Assembly (NCBI RefSeq): GCF_000416985.1
Contig: NZ_ATDL01000004.1
Location: 491,339-555,338, forward strand
Source: Sphingobacterium paucimobilis HER1398
GTDB lineage: Bacteria > Bacteroidota > Bacteroidia > Sphingobacteriales > Sphingobacteriaceae
DNA length: 64,000 bases
Direction: 5' to 3'
Shown here: in pieces, positions 17,618 through 26,758 of the stretch
Position numbering within the stretch: position 1 is the first letter of the stretch
Layout: the number at the start of each line of letters is the position of its first letter
Notes under the pieces: model-generated
What the model saw: the letters and a program-made list of their open reading frames with translations, nothing else
What the model was told of the DNA's origin: nothing
Databases searched by the model: none
Program-made: the position numbers and the translations under genes

Positions 17618-19109
17618 AGCCTTTTCGTGCCAATTCGATCTTTGTCTCCATCTCGTTGACTACTTTGTCAACATCGGCAGAACCGCCAGAAGATTCAAAA
17701 CGGATAAATCCTTCTTTATCAATCACTACTTTGTGTGGTATACCCTTCACGCCATAGGCTGTAGTAGTCGCCTTGGTACGATCTTTCATTTCATCAAACA
17801 GTACGTGGAAGGAGTAGTTGTTTTTGGTCATGAACTCGTTTACCAAATCTTTATAGTTTTCTTCACGCTGCCAAGTGTCAATAAACAAGAACTCAACATC
17901 TTTGTCGCTTTTGTATTTGTTGACAGCAGCCTGCATGCCAGGGAAGGACATTACACAAGGTCCGCACCAAGTCGCCCAAAAGTCTAGAACAACAACTTTT
18001 CCTTTGTAATCAGATAAAGAAACTGTTTTTCCATCTCTGTTTACTAAAGTGAACTGAGGAGCTTCTTTTTTAATCATTTCTGATTTGTATTTAGAAACCA
18101 TAGCTTCTTTTGCTTTTGCTTCGATAGATGCAAAATACAAGTCAAAATTTGCTTTATTGTTGTTTAGCTTATTGTACAACGGTTGCATTTCTTTAACGAT
18201 GTCTGCATTTTTACCGTTTTTAACAACAAAGTTTTCTAGGGAAAGGAAAGCATCTAGTTCTTTTCCTTGTTTTGCGTAAGCTTTCGCCAATGTAATGGTA
18301 TTGGTCGGAGAGCTCGCTGCGTATGGAGAAGATTTTATAAAATCATTCATCACAGTTACAGCTTTCTCTGCATTGCCTTTTTCAACTAGGGCCTGTGCAT
18401 AAGAAGGGGCTATAGAACCATAAGCTCTACCTGCACCGCTATTTTTGATTTTAGGATCGCTTGATTTAGAAGCTTCTAGTGAGCTTGCATAGATCTCTTC
18501 TAAAATAGGAAGGGCTGCATCGTAATTATTGTCTTTGATAAGGCCTGCTGTAACTCGGCTCGCGTATGCGGCGTAGTTAGTGCTGGATTTAAGCTGGGTG
18601 ATATAGCTTTGTGCTTTAGCCGCATTATTTGCTTTAAAATAAAGGGATGCTAAAGAAGCCGCTGCTTGATCATAGATACCTCTGTCTTTTTCATCAAATG
18701 AAGCTGCAGGGAATTGTTTCAACCATGCGGTATATCCTTTTTCAACGACTTCTGCAGAAGCATTCTCGTCGCCGAATACTTTTTCGTAAGCTTCGGAACG
18801 TGCTTGAAGTCCTTTAGGGAATTTTTTTAAGATTGTTTTGTTGATTGCTTCAGCTTTATCAGCTTGCTCTAGGGCTCCGTATACTCTAGCTGCCATAGAT
18901 ACAAAACTTTCGTTTTTGCTTTGAGACATTGCTAAAGCTTCTTTTCCTAACTCTACTTTAGAAGCGTCATCGCCTTTTTGAAACAATTCGTTTAAATGTT
19001 TCATCAAATCTTCTAGCTTGACATCCTTCTGCTTAGCCATCTGGGCCTGCACAGATGTGAACGCCATTCCTGCACTTAGCAGGGCAATTGAAAAAATCTT
19101 TTTATTCAT
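17616..19109 (-). CDS. TlpA-like thiol-disulfide oxidoreductase with helical N-terminal region
   Basis: The 497-residue protein has a signal peptide (about residues 1-22, ending V-Q-A), a helical region of about 320 residues resembling TPR-like repeats, and a C-terminal thioredoxin-fold domain of about 145 residues starting near A-P-Q-F-T-L-V-N-R-D-G. The redox site W-A-T-W-C-G-P-C is intact, and the conserved cis-proline appears in G-I-P-H-K. It would act in the periplasm as a thiol reductase, possibly in cytochrome maturation or protein repair. The specific partner is not evident. A TATATTTG box lies 18 bases upstream. The protein is a single-gene unit. Confidence 0.88.
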   Translation of the reverse strand: MNKKIFSIALLSAGMAFTSVQAQMAKQKDVKLEDLMKHLNELFQKGDDASKVELGKEALAMSQSKNESFVSMAARVYGALEQADKAEAINKTILKKFPKGLQARSEAYEKVFGDENASAEVVEKGYTAWLKQFPAASFDEKDRGIYDQAAASLASLYFKANNAAKAQSYITQLKSSTNYAAYASRVTAGLIKDNNYDAALPILEEIYASSLEASKSSDPKIKNSGAGRAYGSIAPSYAQALVEKGNAEKAVTVMNDFIKSSPYAASSPTNTITLAKAYAKQGKELDAFLSLENFVVKNGKNADIVKEMQPLYNKLNNNKANFDLYFASIEAKAKEAMVSKYKSEMIKKEAPQFTLVNRDGKTVSLSDYKGKVVVLDFWATWCGPCVMSFPGMQAAVNKYKSDKDVEFLFIDTWQREENYKDLVNEFMTKNNYSFHVLFDEMKDRTKATTTAYGVKGIPHKVVIDKEGFIRFESSGGSADVDKVVNEMETKIELARKG

Positions 19110-19126
19110 CAGTCTATAATTTTTTT

Positions 19127-19134
19127 CAAATATA
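19127..19134 (-). promoter_or_regulatory. -7 box of the thioredoxin-like gene
   Basis: On the minus strand TATATTTG matches TAnnTTTG and lies 17 bases before the start codon. No good -33 TTTG was found. Confidence 0.45.
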
Positions 19135-19178
19135 GTCTGAAATGTACTTGTTCAGCCTTTGTAAGTAATTTATTACAG

Positions 19179-20237
19179 CTATTTCTTGATGCTGAATTTG
19201 TAAATGATGGTTTGTTTTAACTCTTCTCCAGGGTTTAGAATGACCGTAGGGAAGTGTGGTTGATTGGGACTATCTGGATAGTGTTGAGCCTCAAAACAGA
19301 AACCACCATGTTTGAGATAACGATTTCCAGATTTACCTTGGTCATCAGCAAGAAAGTTTCCGGTGTATAGGTGGATACTAGGCTGATCGGTGAATACTTC
19401 TAAGAGTATTCCACTTTCCTCTGAATAGGCTGCCGCAGCAGGGCTGCTTATGGGGGATTCGTTGACGAACCCATGGTCGTAACCCGTTGCGTAGTGTATT
19501 TGGTCTACTGGAGTATTAATACCTTGTGCGATCTTCTTTGCTTCCCTGAAGTCGAATGCTGTGTCTTCTACAGGTAGTAATTCGCCTGTCGGAATCTGTT
19601 TGTCATTGATAGGGATAAAATGAGTAGAGGGAATTTCAATGAAATGATTAAGGATGTCGCCATTGCCTTCTCCGTTCAGATTGAAATAAGCGTGGTTGGT
19701 GAGATTGACTACGGTCGTTTTATCGGTGGTAGCCCTAAAATGAATTTTTATCTCGTTTTCATTGGTAAGCTCATAGCTGACGCAGGTATTTAACGTTCCT
19801 GGAAAACCTTCCTCTCCATCGGGAGATACGTAGTAAAAATCGACTTGTTTTTTTAAACTAACCTGTCTGTCCCATACTTTGCGGTGAAACCCCTCGGGGC
19901 CACCATGAAGTGAGTTTTCAGCGTTGTTCTGTACTAATGGGAAGGAGGCCTCTCCAAGGTAGAAATGTCCAGCAGCGATTCGGTTGGCAAAACGTCCGAT
20001 TGTGGCTCCATGATATTGCTCCTGAGCGTTCCGATAGGCATCAATGCTGTCAAATCCTAAAACAACATCTACTAAGTCTCCATGTCTATTGGGTACCAAA
20101 ACGCTCACCAAACGTGCTCCGTAATCACTCAATGCAATCTGCATGCCCGCACGATTAGCTAACGTCAATAAATGCGTGTTTTTGTTATTTAAACAACTTT
20201 CAAAAGCTTTGGTGTCGGGAAGTGTATAGATTGTCAT
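19179..20237 (-). CDS. galM: Aldose 1-epimerase (galactose mutarotase)
   Basis: The 352-residue cytoplasmic protein interconverts alpha and beta anomers of hexoses such as galactose and glucose. Family landmarks are visible: G-A-R-L near residue 36, G-R-F-A-N-R-I-A near residue 80, N-L-T-N-H-A-Y-F-N with the catalytic acid His near residue 180, Y-D-H-G-F-V, and F-E-A-Q-H-Y-P-D-S-P-N near residue 310 with the catalytic base Glu. Length is normal. No signal peptide is present, unlike some Bacteroidota homologues that work in the periplasm. No sugar genes surround it. Confidence 0.92.
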   Translation of the reverse strand: MTIYTLPDTKAFESCLNNKNTHLLTLANRAGMQIALSDYGARLVSVLVPNRHGDLVDVVLGFDSIDAYRNAQEQYHGATIGRFANRIAAGHFYLGEASFPLVQNNAENSLHGGPEGFHRKVWDRQVSLKKQVDFYYVSPDGEEGFPGTLNTCVSYELTNENEIKIHFRATTDKTTVVNLTNHAYFNLNGEGNGDILNHFIEIPSTHFIPINDKQIPTGELLPVEDTAFDFREAKKIAQGINTPVDQIHYATGYDHGFVNESPISSPAAAAYSEESGILLEVFTDQPSIHLYTGNFLADDQGKSGNRYLKHGGFCFEAQHYPDSPNQPHFPTVILNPGEELKQTIIYKFSIKK

Positions 20238-20437
20238 GATTCGAAATTATTTCTATAAAAATAGCAAATATTTAGTTATATCGGAAGTAAAAAGGTATTC
20301 CTATAGGTTGTCTTAGGAGAAGTTTCTGCTTTAGACTGTTAGGAAGAGGGAGGGGAAGTTGTACGGTGATTTTTCCAGTTGGAGTTGGTGAATGCAAAGC
20401 ATTTTATATAAGTTTGCCATGCAAATCCAAAATATTG

Positions 20438-21784
20438 ATGAACTGGAAACAACTGTTGTCTGCAAAGAGATGGGGCTATGAAGATCGTGTCCCAAATGAG
20501 CAATTTGACGCAAGATCTGAGTTTCAACGGGATTACGACCGTTTGATTTTTTCTTCTCCATTCCGCCGGTTGCAGAATAAAACGCAAGTGTTTCCACTGC
20601 CTGGTGCTGTGTTTGTTCATAATAGGTTGACGCATAGTTTGGAGGTCGCTTCTGTGGGACGGTCTTTGGGACGTCTGTTTTATAATCTAATGAAAAAACA
20701 GCACTCTAATATTGATGAGGAGGTCCCTTATTTGCAAGAGGTAGGTAATATTATATCTGCCGCCTGTCTATCGCATGATTTGGGTAATCCGGCTTTTGGC
20801 CATTCTGGAGAAGCTGCAATTTCATCATTTTTTACGCAGGGAGTAGGACAGAAGTATCAGGAGCATGTCTCTGCCAAGCAATGGGCTGATTTGACTCATT
20901 TTGAGGGTAACGCGAATGCGTTACGTATACTCACACATGCTTTCAATGGTAAGGATGAAAAAGGCTATGCATTGACGTATGCGACTTTGGCGTCTATTGT
21001 GAAATATCCATGTGCCGCTATAGATGGACATGTAAAGGGCAATCATCACCGTAAAAAGTATGGTTTCTTTGAAGGAGAAAAACAGGCATTTGAAAAAATA
21101 GCTGCGGAACTGGGACTTAAGAAGGATCCTACAAATCCGCAGGGTTATTTGAGACATCCTCTAGTATATCTTGTCGAAGCGGCAGATGATATCTGTTATA
21201 ATATTATTGATCTGGAAGATGCTCATCATCTCAAGATCTTGTCTTATAAAGAAGTCGAAGAACTGCTGTTGCCACTTTGTGGGGGGGAAGAATTACGTAG
21301 TCGACTGGATGGATTGAATGACACGGGAAGCCGTGTGGAGTTATTGCGCGCGAAAGCTATTAATACACTGATTAACGGTTGTGCCGAGGTTTTTGCTAAT
21401 AATCAAGATAAATTCCTTTCGGGCACGTTTGAAAGTTCACTGATTGACGCACTCTCTCCTGAGATTGTAGCACAAATGAAGAAAATTGAAAAGATATCTG
21501 TGGTGGAAATCTATAATGCTTCAGCTGTTGTACAAATTGAAATTGCAGGTTATAAGGTGATGAACGCCCTGTTGGAGGAGTTTGTGCCAGCTTATCTAAA
21601 GACGAATAAAACGATGTTTGATCGCAAGATTGTCGCGATGATTCCAGCGCAATTTCATACCGATAAAGAGGATGCGTATGCTAAAATTCGTGCAGTATTG
21701 GATTTTGTATCCGGAATGACGGATGTATATGCGGTGGATCTATATCGGAAAATAAAAGGAATCTCAATAGCATCTTTGGATTAG
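20438..21784 (+). CDS. dgt: dGTP triphosphohydrolase (HD superfamily)
   Basis: The 448-residue protein splits dGTP into deoxyguanosine and tripolyphosphate. The HD metal site is visible: R-L-T-H-S-L-E-V (first His), C-L-S-H-D-L-G-N-P-A-F-G-H-S-G-E (His-Asp pair), and a later E-A-A-D-D-I-C-Y-N-I-I-D-L-E-D. The amino end F-R-R-L-Q-N-K-T-Q-V-F also fits. I placed the start at ATG 20438 (MNWKQLLSAKRWGYEDRV); 24 codons upstream are open but unlike the family. topB follows after 29 bases on the same strand and may be co-transcribed, giving a small nucleic-acid maintenance operon. Confidence 0.92.
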   Translation: MNWKQLLSAKRWGYEDRVPNEQFDARSEFQRDYDRLIFSSPFRRLQNKTQVFPLPGAVFVHNRLTHSLEVASVGRSLGRLFYNLMKKQHSNIDEEVPYLQEVGNIISAACLSHDLGNPAFGHSGEAAISSFFTQGVGQKYQEHVSAKQWADLTHFEGNANALRILTHAFNGKDEKGYALTYATLASIVKYPCAAIDGHVKGNHHRKKYGFFEGEKQAFEKIAAELGLKKDPTNPQGYLRHPLVYLVEAADDICYNIIDLEDAHHLKILSYKEVEELLLPLCGGEELRSRLDGLNDTGSRVELLRAKAINTLINGCAEVFANNQDKFLSGTFESSLIDALSPEIVAQMKKIEKISVVEIYNASAVVQIEIAGYKVMNALLEEFVPAYLKTNKTMFDRKIVAMIPAQFHTDKEDAYAKIRAVLDFVSGMTDVYAVDLYRKIKGISIASLD

Positions 21785-21813
21785 GTGATGGAGGTTATGA
21801 AAGTGATAAGAAA

Positions 21814-23925
21814 ATGAAGGTAGTTATAGCGGAAAAACCCTCGGTAGCGAGAGATTTGGCCCGGGTGATGGGAGCAAAAGAAGTGAAAGATGGCTATATC
21901 GCTGGGAACGGCTATGCTTTTACCTATGCCTTCGGCCATTTGGTGCAATTGTGTACGCCACAGGCTTATGGTTTTCATAATTGGTCGGTATCGAATCTGC
22001 CGATTATTCCAAATCGATTTGATCTCGAAGTGAAGAAGGTAAGGAAGGATGGGAAACAGATTGATGATGGAGGGGCTCTAAAACAGATCCATATTATCAA
22101 AGGGCTATTGGAGCAAGCGGATGAAATCATCGTGGCGACGGATGCTGGACGCGAAGGAGAACTTATTTTTAGGAATATCTATTATTTCTTAGGCTCGAAA
22201 GTGCCATTTAAAAGGTTGTGGATTTCTTCGCAAACGGATAAAGCTATCAAAGAAGGGTTCGCGAATTTGAAGGAGGGTCAGGAGTATGATAGTCTGTATC
22301 AATCGGCCCGATCCCGGTCGGAATCGGATTGGCTAATTGGTATCAATGCTACACAAGCAATAACACTAGCGGCAGGCAATAAAGGTTTGCTTTCGTTGGG
22401 TAGGGTGCAGACGCCCACCTTGGCTATGATATGCTCGCGTTACCTCGAAAATAAAGATTTCAAGCCACAGGCATTTTATAAGATACAGGCAGGATTTGAA
22501 AAAGATAGCATCTCTTTTAAAGCGACTTCGGAAAAGATCGAAAAAAAGGAGGTTGCAGAAGAGACGGTTGCAAAACTGAATATTGGAACGCAGGCCAAAG
22601 TCGTCAAGGTAGAGGCAAAAGAAACGAAAGAACAACCTCCGCTCTTGTTCGATTTGACTTCACTGCAACAGGATGCCAACAAAAAGTATGGCTACTCTGC
22701 GGATCAAACGTTGAGCCTGGCACAGACATTATATGAAAAGAAGGTAATTACCTATCCAAGGACAGGTTCGCGGTATATCGGTGAGGATGTTTTCGAACAG
22801 GTGGAAGCATTATTTCGACATTTGGCAGATACTGCGGAAGAGGGGATAGCGGCAATATCTCGCAACTTGATAGGTGCTAAGTTGAACAAACGCTCTGTCG
22901 ACGATAAAAAGGTGACGGATCACCATGCGCTATTGGTTACAGACGAAAAACCGGGACCAATGCTCAAAGAGCAGCAGAATATCTACAATATGATTGCAAA
23001 ACGTATGGTAGAGAGTTTCTCGGAAGTTTGTTTAAAAGATATTACAACTGTAACAATCGATGCTGAAGGGGTAGAGCTTATCGCTAAAGGTACGGTAATA
23101 CGACAATACGGTTGGCGCCTGTCTGCGGATCAGATAGAAATACCTGATGATGACAAGAATACGGATGAGCAGGATAACGAAAATGCACAACTCCCTAAGC
23201 TGACTGCAGAAGAGCTATTGGAGATACTCTCGTTGGAGCTTTCCGAGCGCTTTACGAAAGCAAAACCTATTCATACGGAAGCGTCCCTGCTGAAGGCTAT
23301 GGAGACTTCGGGCAAGGAGATAGAGGACGAAGAGATGAGGCAGGCTATGAAAGATTGTGGACTGGGAACACCGGCTACACGTGCCGCCACGATAGAGACA
23401 TTATTCCAACGTGATTATATCAAACGGGATAAGAAGAAACTTATTCCTACAGAGAAAGGCCTCGCAGTGTATAATCTGGTCAAGGATAGGTCTATCGCAA
23501 AGGTAACTTTGACCGGTAAATGGGAGCAGAAGCTGGAGGAGATGCGCGAAAATAAGGTGTCTTATGAGGTGTTTATGAAGCATATCAAAGACTACACGGC
23601 GAAAATCACAAAGGAGTTGCTGCAACTTCGTATCTCTATAGCACAAGAGGAGATAAAGCCTCAGCAAAAGGGAAAGATAAAATGTCCGAAGTGTCAACCC
23701 GGAAATATACACCTCTATGACAAGGTGGCGCAGTGTGATCACTACGCTAGGGGCTGTGACTTCAAAATATGGAGGACATTGAATGGTGTATTTCTTGAAG
23801 AGAAAGAAATGAAAAGCTTGCTCGAAAAAGGAAAGACTTCTGTGCTGAAAGGGGTGAAGACTAAGGAAGGACAGATTGTGGACGCACCTTTAGTCTTTGA
23901 GGATTTTAAGGTTAATGTTGGCTAA
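21814..23925 (+). CDS. topB: DNA topoisomerase III (type IA)
   Basis: The 703-residue enzyme relaxes and decatenates DNA by single-strand passage. It starts with the Toprim domain (K-V-V-I-A-E-K-P-S-V-A and I-V-A-T-D-A-G-R-E-G-E-L with acidic metal ligands). The active-site tyrosine is in I-T-Y-P-R-T-G-S near residue 310, and L-S-L-G-R-V-Q-T-P-T-L precedes it. A short C-terminal zinc-ribbon-like segment, C-P-K-C-x8-10-C-x5-C, lies near residues 625-650. Length fits the TopB/TraE-type enzymes. It overlaps no neighbour. Bacteroidota often have several copies, some on mobile elements, but nothing mobile is seen here. Confidence 0.94.
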   Translation: MKVVIAEKPSVARDLARVMGAKEVKDGYIAGNGYAFTYAFGHLVQLCTPQAYGFHNWSVSNLPIIPNRFDLEVKKVRKDGKQIDDGGALKQIHIIKGLLEQADEIIVATDAGREGELIFRNIYYFLGSKVPFKRLWISSQTDKAIKEGFANLKEGQEYDSLYQSARSRSESDWLIGINATQAITLAAGNKGLLSLGRVQTPTLAMICSRYLENKDFKPQAFYKIQAGFEKDSISFKATSEKIEKKEVAEETVAKLNIGTQAKVVKVEAKETKEQPPLLFDLTSLQQDANKKYGYSADQTLSLAQTLYEKKVITYPRTGSRYIGEDVFEQVEALFRHLADTAEEGIAAISRNLIGAKLNKRSVDDKKVTDHHALLVTDEKPGPMLKEQQNIYNMIAKRMVESFSEVCLKDITTVTIDAEGVELIAKGTVIRQYGWRLSADQIEIPDDDKNTDEQDNENAQLPKLTAEELLEILSLELSERFTKAKPIHTEASLLKAMETSGKEIEDEEMRQAMKDCGLGTPATRAATIETLFQRDYIKRDKKKLIPTEKGLAVYNLVKDRSIAKVTLTGKWEQKLEEMRENKVSYEVFMKHIKDYTAKITKELLQLRISIAQEEIKPQQKGKIKCPKCQPGNIHLYDKVAQCDHYARGCDFKIWRTLNGVFLEEKEMKSLLEKGKTSVLKGVKTKEGQIVDAPLVFEDFKVNVG

Positions 23926-24034
23926 TACCCGTTGTTCGTCTTGATTCGATCCGGAGTATTAAGAATACTCTTGAATGGAACGTCAAAATACGGTCAATCC
24001 TCAACGATTCCGATAGATTGAAAATGTAAAACTT

Positions 24035-24042
24035 TACCTTTG
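24035..24042 (+). promoter_or_regulatory. -7 box very close to the start of the 24051 gene
   Basis: TACCTTTG matches TAnnTTTG. Its last base lies 8 bases before ATG 24051, so the transcript would start within a few bases of the start codon. A -33 TTTG is not apparent. Confidence 0.45.
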
Positions 24043-24050
24043 CCCGTATT

Positions 24051-25034
24051 ATGGCGACAAAACTGTATAATCCCTTCGTAGATTTTAAATTCGATAACAG
24101 GACTTGCTTTTTGACTGGAGTGACTTTGGACTCTGAAGAAGAACGTATCCAAGTTTTTCCGGTATGGATGATGCGTTCTTTTGATTTGGAGGACAAGCCT
24201 TTTAAGTTGCTGGATGAAAGCATGATTACTTATAAAAAGTTGCAGCTCCCCTGTTCAATAGCTGCTGCTGCAAAGATTGAGGAGGTGGAGACTGCAGTGG
24301 AGACGGCCATGAAAACAGGGTATAATGCGGTGAATGCATTGGATCAAATTACATTATTCCATTGGGTATCTAAGATATTGTATGGTGTTGTGTTTAATGA
24401 GATTCAGGTTGGAATAAAACAAGCTGTACGGACTGGAGAAGAAATGAATTTTTCGCAGGCACTGGTGCATAAGTTTAGAAACTTACATGCTATGATGCAG
24501 TCTCTCTGTGTACCGATGGAGTTTGAACACCGTAATCCTTTCACTATTCAAGTATTCCCTGTGGATAGTACGGAAGATACATTTCTGTACCGTGATGAAA
24601 TCAATACGTTGATTTTCTCATTGCGGATGAAGGATTTTGCGATTATCGCTACGCTGCAGGATAATGGTACTAATGCTATTTATCATGAGGATATTTTGGC
24701 GAAAGTAGCGGATAAAAAGTTGCACCCAATTCAGTTTGAAGAAATCTGTGCACGTTACTTTTATTCGGCTTATCTGTTTAATCGTTTGCCGGAGTATACC
24801 TATATGGAGACGCCTAAAGCTGTCTTTGTGGAGCCTATGCCTTTAAATGACTGGACCTTGAAGCCCATATTTGATAATTGGACAGTGAAGACTTATGGGC
24901 AGGTGTTGGAAAATTTTTGGAAGCCTTGGGGATACCTTCTTTTTGAAATAATAAAAGATCCTGAAAATCCGATGTCATTTTTGACTGGTGAAAACGGAGA
25001 GTTTAAGACGGTAGATGATTTGCCTAAAGCTTAG
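24051..25034 (+). CDS. Conserved hypothetical protein, 327 residues, function not recognised
   Basis: I do not recognise this protein. It is cytoplasmic by appearance (no signal peptide or membrane segment). The amino end has N-R-T-C-F-L-T-G-V near residues 16-24 and F-P-V-W-M-M near residue 36, which recalls the beginning of some HNH-type zinc-binding domains but has only one cysteine there, so I do not assign it. The middle contains two predicted helices rich in Ala/Glu (residues 63-90), and the C-terminal third is rich in aromatic residues (N-W-T, F-W-K-P-W-G-Y). It stands alone between topB and a terminator. Proteins like it are, as far as I recall, common in Sphingobacteriaceae, suggesting a core but undescribed role. 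Confidence 0.75.
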   Translation: MATKLYNPFVDFKFDNRTCFLTGVTLDSEEERIQVFPVWMMRSFDLEDKPFKLLDESMITYKKLQLPCSIAAAAKIEEVETAVETAMKTGYNAVNALDQITLFHWVSKILYGVVFNEIQVGIKQAVRTGEEMNFSQALVHKFRNLHAMMQSLCVPMEFEHRNPFTIQVFPVDSTEDTFLYRDEINTLIFSLRMKDFAIIATLQDNGTNAIYHEDILAKVADKKLHPIQFEEICARYFYSAYLFNRLPEYTYMETPKAVFVEPMPLNDWTLKPIFDNWTVKTYGQVLENFWKPWGYLLFEIIKDPENPMSFLTGENGEFKTVDDLPKA

Positions 25035-25071
25035 GGGATTCGGTATGATTTTTGTTTATTTTTGATTTATG

Positions 25072-25095
25072 GAGACTTTCTGAAAGTCTCTTTTT
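25072..25095 (+). terminator. Rho-independent terminator after the 24051 gene
   Basis: GAGACTTT pairs with AAAGTCTC over a three-base loop and is followed by T5. It lies between two genes on the same strand and separates their transcription. Confidence 0.75.
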
Positions 25096-25121
25096 AAATG
25101 TAAATCGCAAAGGGTATAGGT

Positions 25122-25556
25122 ATGAAAGTAAGGTATGTGATGCTGCTGGTCGTGATGTTGCTGTCATCCGCTGTAAAGGCTCTAGAGAAATCGCCTGGGA
25201 AACAGGATACGATTATAGCACCACAGGTCGATGTGGCGCCACAGTTTAAAGGGGGAGTGACTGCCTGGAACCGTTTTCTGCAAAATCGAATGAATATCAA
25301 CGAGTTGGTTGGGTCAATGGATAGTACAGCCTATGTTACTTACGGTACCCGCCAGACTGCTATTTTAGAATTTACGGTATGCGAAGACGGGGAGGTATGT
25401 GATGTTGTAGTTCTTAATAGGGATAAGATAAGCCCAATTTTTGAAAAGGAGGTTTTGCGTGTGATGAGCCGATCTCCAAAATGGGAGGCTGCCACTAAAG
25501 ATGGGAAACCTGTCCGTACCAAATTTAAACAGACTATTATGGCTATACTTGATTAA
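25122..25556 (+). CDS. Secreted protein with a TonB C-terminal-like domain
   Basis: The 144-residue protein has a signal peptide (about residues 1-20, S-S-A-V-K-A) and a domain of about 100 residues like the TonB C-terminal fold: F-K-G-G-V-x-A-W-N-R-F-L near the start, A-I-L-E-F-T-V-C-E-D-G-x-V-x-D-V-V-V-L, and a final S-P-K-W-E-A-A-x-K-D-G-K-P-V-R-T-K-F. There is no transmembrane anchor or proline-rich spacer, so it is not an energy-coupling TonB by itself. It may be periplasmic and bind a partner; no function is established. Two cysteines lie in C-E-D-G-E-V-C. The SUFU-domain gene starts only 7 bases after its stop, so the two may be co-transcribed. Confidence 0.75.
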   Translation: MKVRYVMLLVVMLLSSAVKALEKSPGKQDTIIAPQVDVAPQFKGGVTAWNRFLQNRMNINELVGSMDSTAYVTYGTRQTAILEFTVCEDGEVCDVVVLNRDKISPIFEKEVLRVMSRSPKWEAATKDGKPVRTKFKQTIMAILD

Positions 25557-25562
25557 TAAATT

Positions 25563-26357
25563 ATGTCTTTCTGGAATAAAGTGAAAAAAATCATTTCGTC
25601 AGGTTCTGAGTTAAAGAACAGTGAAGAACAAGAAAGTGTTAATGAAATAACGTCAGGAGGCTCTAGGGTATACCGTTATGATGATAAGGAGCAGGATTCT
25701 AAAGAACTTCAATTTCCTGAGGTAACCTGTGTATATTTAGAAGAGATTGAAGAACATCTTTCCAAATATATCGGGGAGCCTGATATGGTATTTCACGAGA
25801 TTATTTCTGATTTAGTACACATAGACGTACATTGGATAAAACCTTCGAATACGTATCCTTATAATATATTGGTGACCTCGGGAATGAGCGATTTTCCAAT
25901 GACAGTACCTGCTGAAATCGAGGAAGCCGTAGAATATGAAAGAGCTGAATTGATGATTGTTCTACCAGCAGATTGGAAAATAGGAGACGAGGAGTTTAAA
26001 GATGATAACAATTATTGGCCAGTTTATTTTCTCAAAATGTTAGCCAGATTCCCACACCAGTATAAAACCTGGTTGGGCTACGGACATACCATTCCCAACG
26101 GTATGGATGCAGAGCCGATTGCTGATACTGGTTTTGGTTGCATGCTGCTGTTGCCTCCTTTTTTATCTTTCGAGGACGATTTTTTATGCCTGGAAGCTAA
26201 AGATGGTAATATTATTAATTTTTATTCGGTCATTCCAATATTTGCAAATGAAATGGAGTATAAATTGGAGATGGGAACAGAAGCTCTGTTGGATAAATTC
26301 GATGAATTTGGGATAACGGAATTGATAGATGTAGACCGGTCAAACGTGATTTCCTAA
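25563..26357 (+). CDS. SUFU (suppressor of fused)-domain protein
   Basis: The 264-residue protein carries a bacterial SUFU domain from about residue 70: H-I-D-V-H-W-I, L-V-T-S-G-M-S-D-F-P-M, R-A-E-L-M-I-V-L-P-A-D-W and H-T-I-P-N-G, then F-Y-S-V-I-P-I-F-A-N-E-M-E-Y and L-L-D-K-F in the second half. The first 60 residues are charged and unstructured. It is cytoplasmic. Bacterial SUFU proteins occur in toxin immunity neighbourhoods (comparative genomics by Aravind and colleagues), but no toxin gene is seen here, so a different or solitary role is equally possible. It lies 7 bases after the TonB-C-like gene. Confidence 0.85.
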   Translation: MSFWNKVKKIISSGSELKNSEEQESVNEITSGGSRVYRYDDKEQDSKELQFPEVTCVYLEEIEEHLSKYIGEPDMVFHEIISDLVHIDVHWIKPSNTYPYNILVTSGMSDFPMTVPAEIEEAVEYERAELMIVLPADWKIGDEEFKDDNNYWPVYFLKMLARFPHQYKTWLGYGHTIPNGMDAEPIADTGFGCMLLLPPFLSFEDDFLCLEAKDGNIINFYSVIPIFANEMEYKLEMGTEALLDKFDEFGITELIDVDRSNVIS

Positions 26358-26369
26358 ATTAATACGACA

Positions 26370-26621
26370 TTATTTATTTTTGCTTTTTGGGGCATATACT
26401 TTTCTTGTGTCCTTTTTTTTTGAAGACTTTTCAAGTTGTTTGTTATAGAACCAAATCATAACGGAAGGGCCTAGAACCGGTACGGTCAGAGCTATGAAAG
26501 TTAGAATAAGCTGTCCACCGGTTGCATTTTTTAATTTAAAGAGCCTAAATAGCATGATGCCTGTGAGGGCCATATGGATTAATAGTACAATATTTACTAA
26601 TGTCGCCTTGTCTATTTGCAT
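26370..26621 (-). CDS. Small two-helix membrane protein (PLDc_N-like)
   Basis: The 83-residue protein has two membrane helices (about residues 6-27 and 37-60) and a basic C-terminal tail rich in Lys and Ser. The second helix, with L-T-V-P-V-L-G-P-S-V-M-I-W-F-Y-N, resembles the N-terminal membrane domain found in some phospholipase D-like proteins. No enzymatic part is present. The function is unknown. It converges on the SUFU-domain gene with a 12-base gap and is divergent from the signalling cluster at 26759. Confidence 0.6.
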   Translation of the reverse strand: MQIDKATLVNIVLLIHMALTGIMLFRLFKLKNATGGQLILTFIALTVPVLGPSVMIWFYNKQLEKSSKKKDTRKVYAPKSKNK

Positions 26622-26720
26622 GGGTGAAAGATATTTTGCCCAAAAATAGTTAAGAAGTTTGGAAAGTCAATCTTTTTGAAAAATCTTTACCACATGATGA
26701 TTCATTTAGTTTTTATTGAT

Positions 26721-26728
26721 TAGTTTTG
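26721..26728 (+). promoter_or_regulatory. Possible -7 box of the 26759 operon
   Basis: TAGTTTTG fits TAnnTTTG and lies 30 bases upstream of the GTG start. No -33 TTTG is found at the right distance. Confidence 0.4.
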
Positions 26729-26758
26729 TGTTCAATCGAATAACATATAACCGTTCCT

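Noticed and set aside
23954..23970. GAGTATT/AATACTC hairpin after topB as a terminator
   Set aside because: The stem is seven bases and no T tract follows on the plus strand, so termination is not supported.
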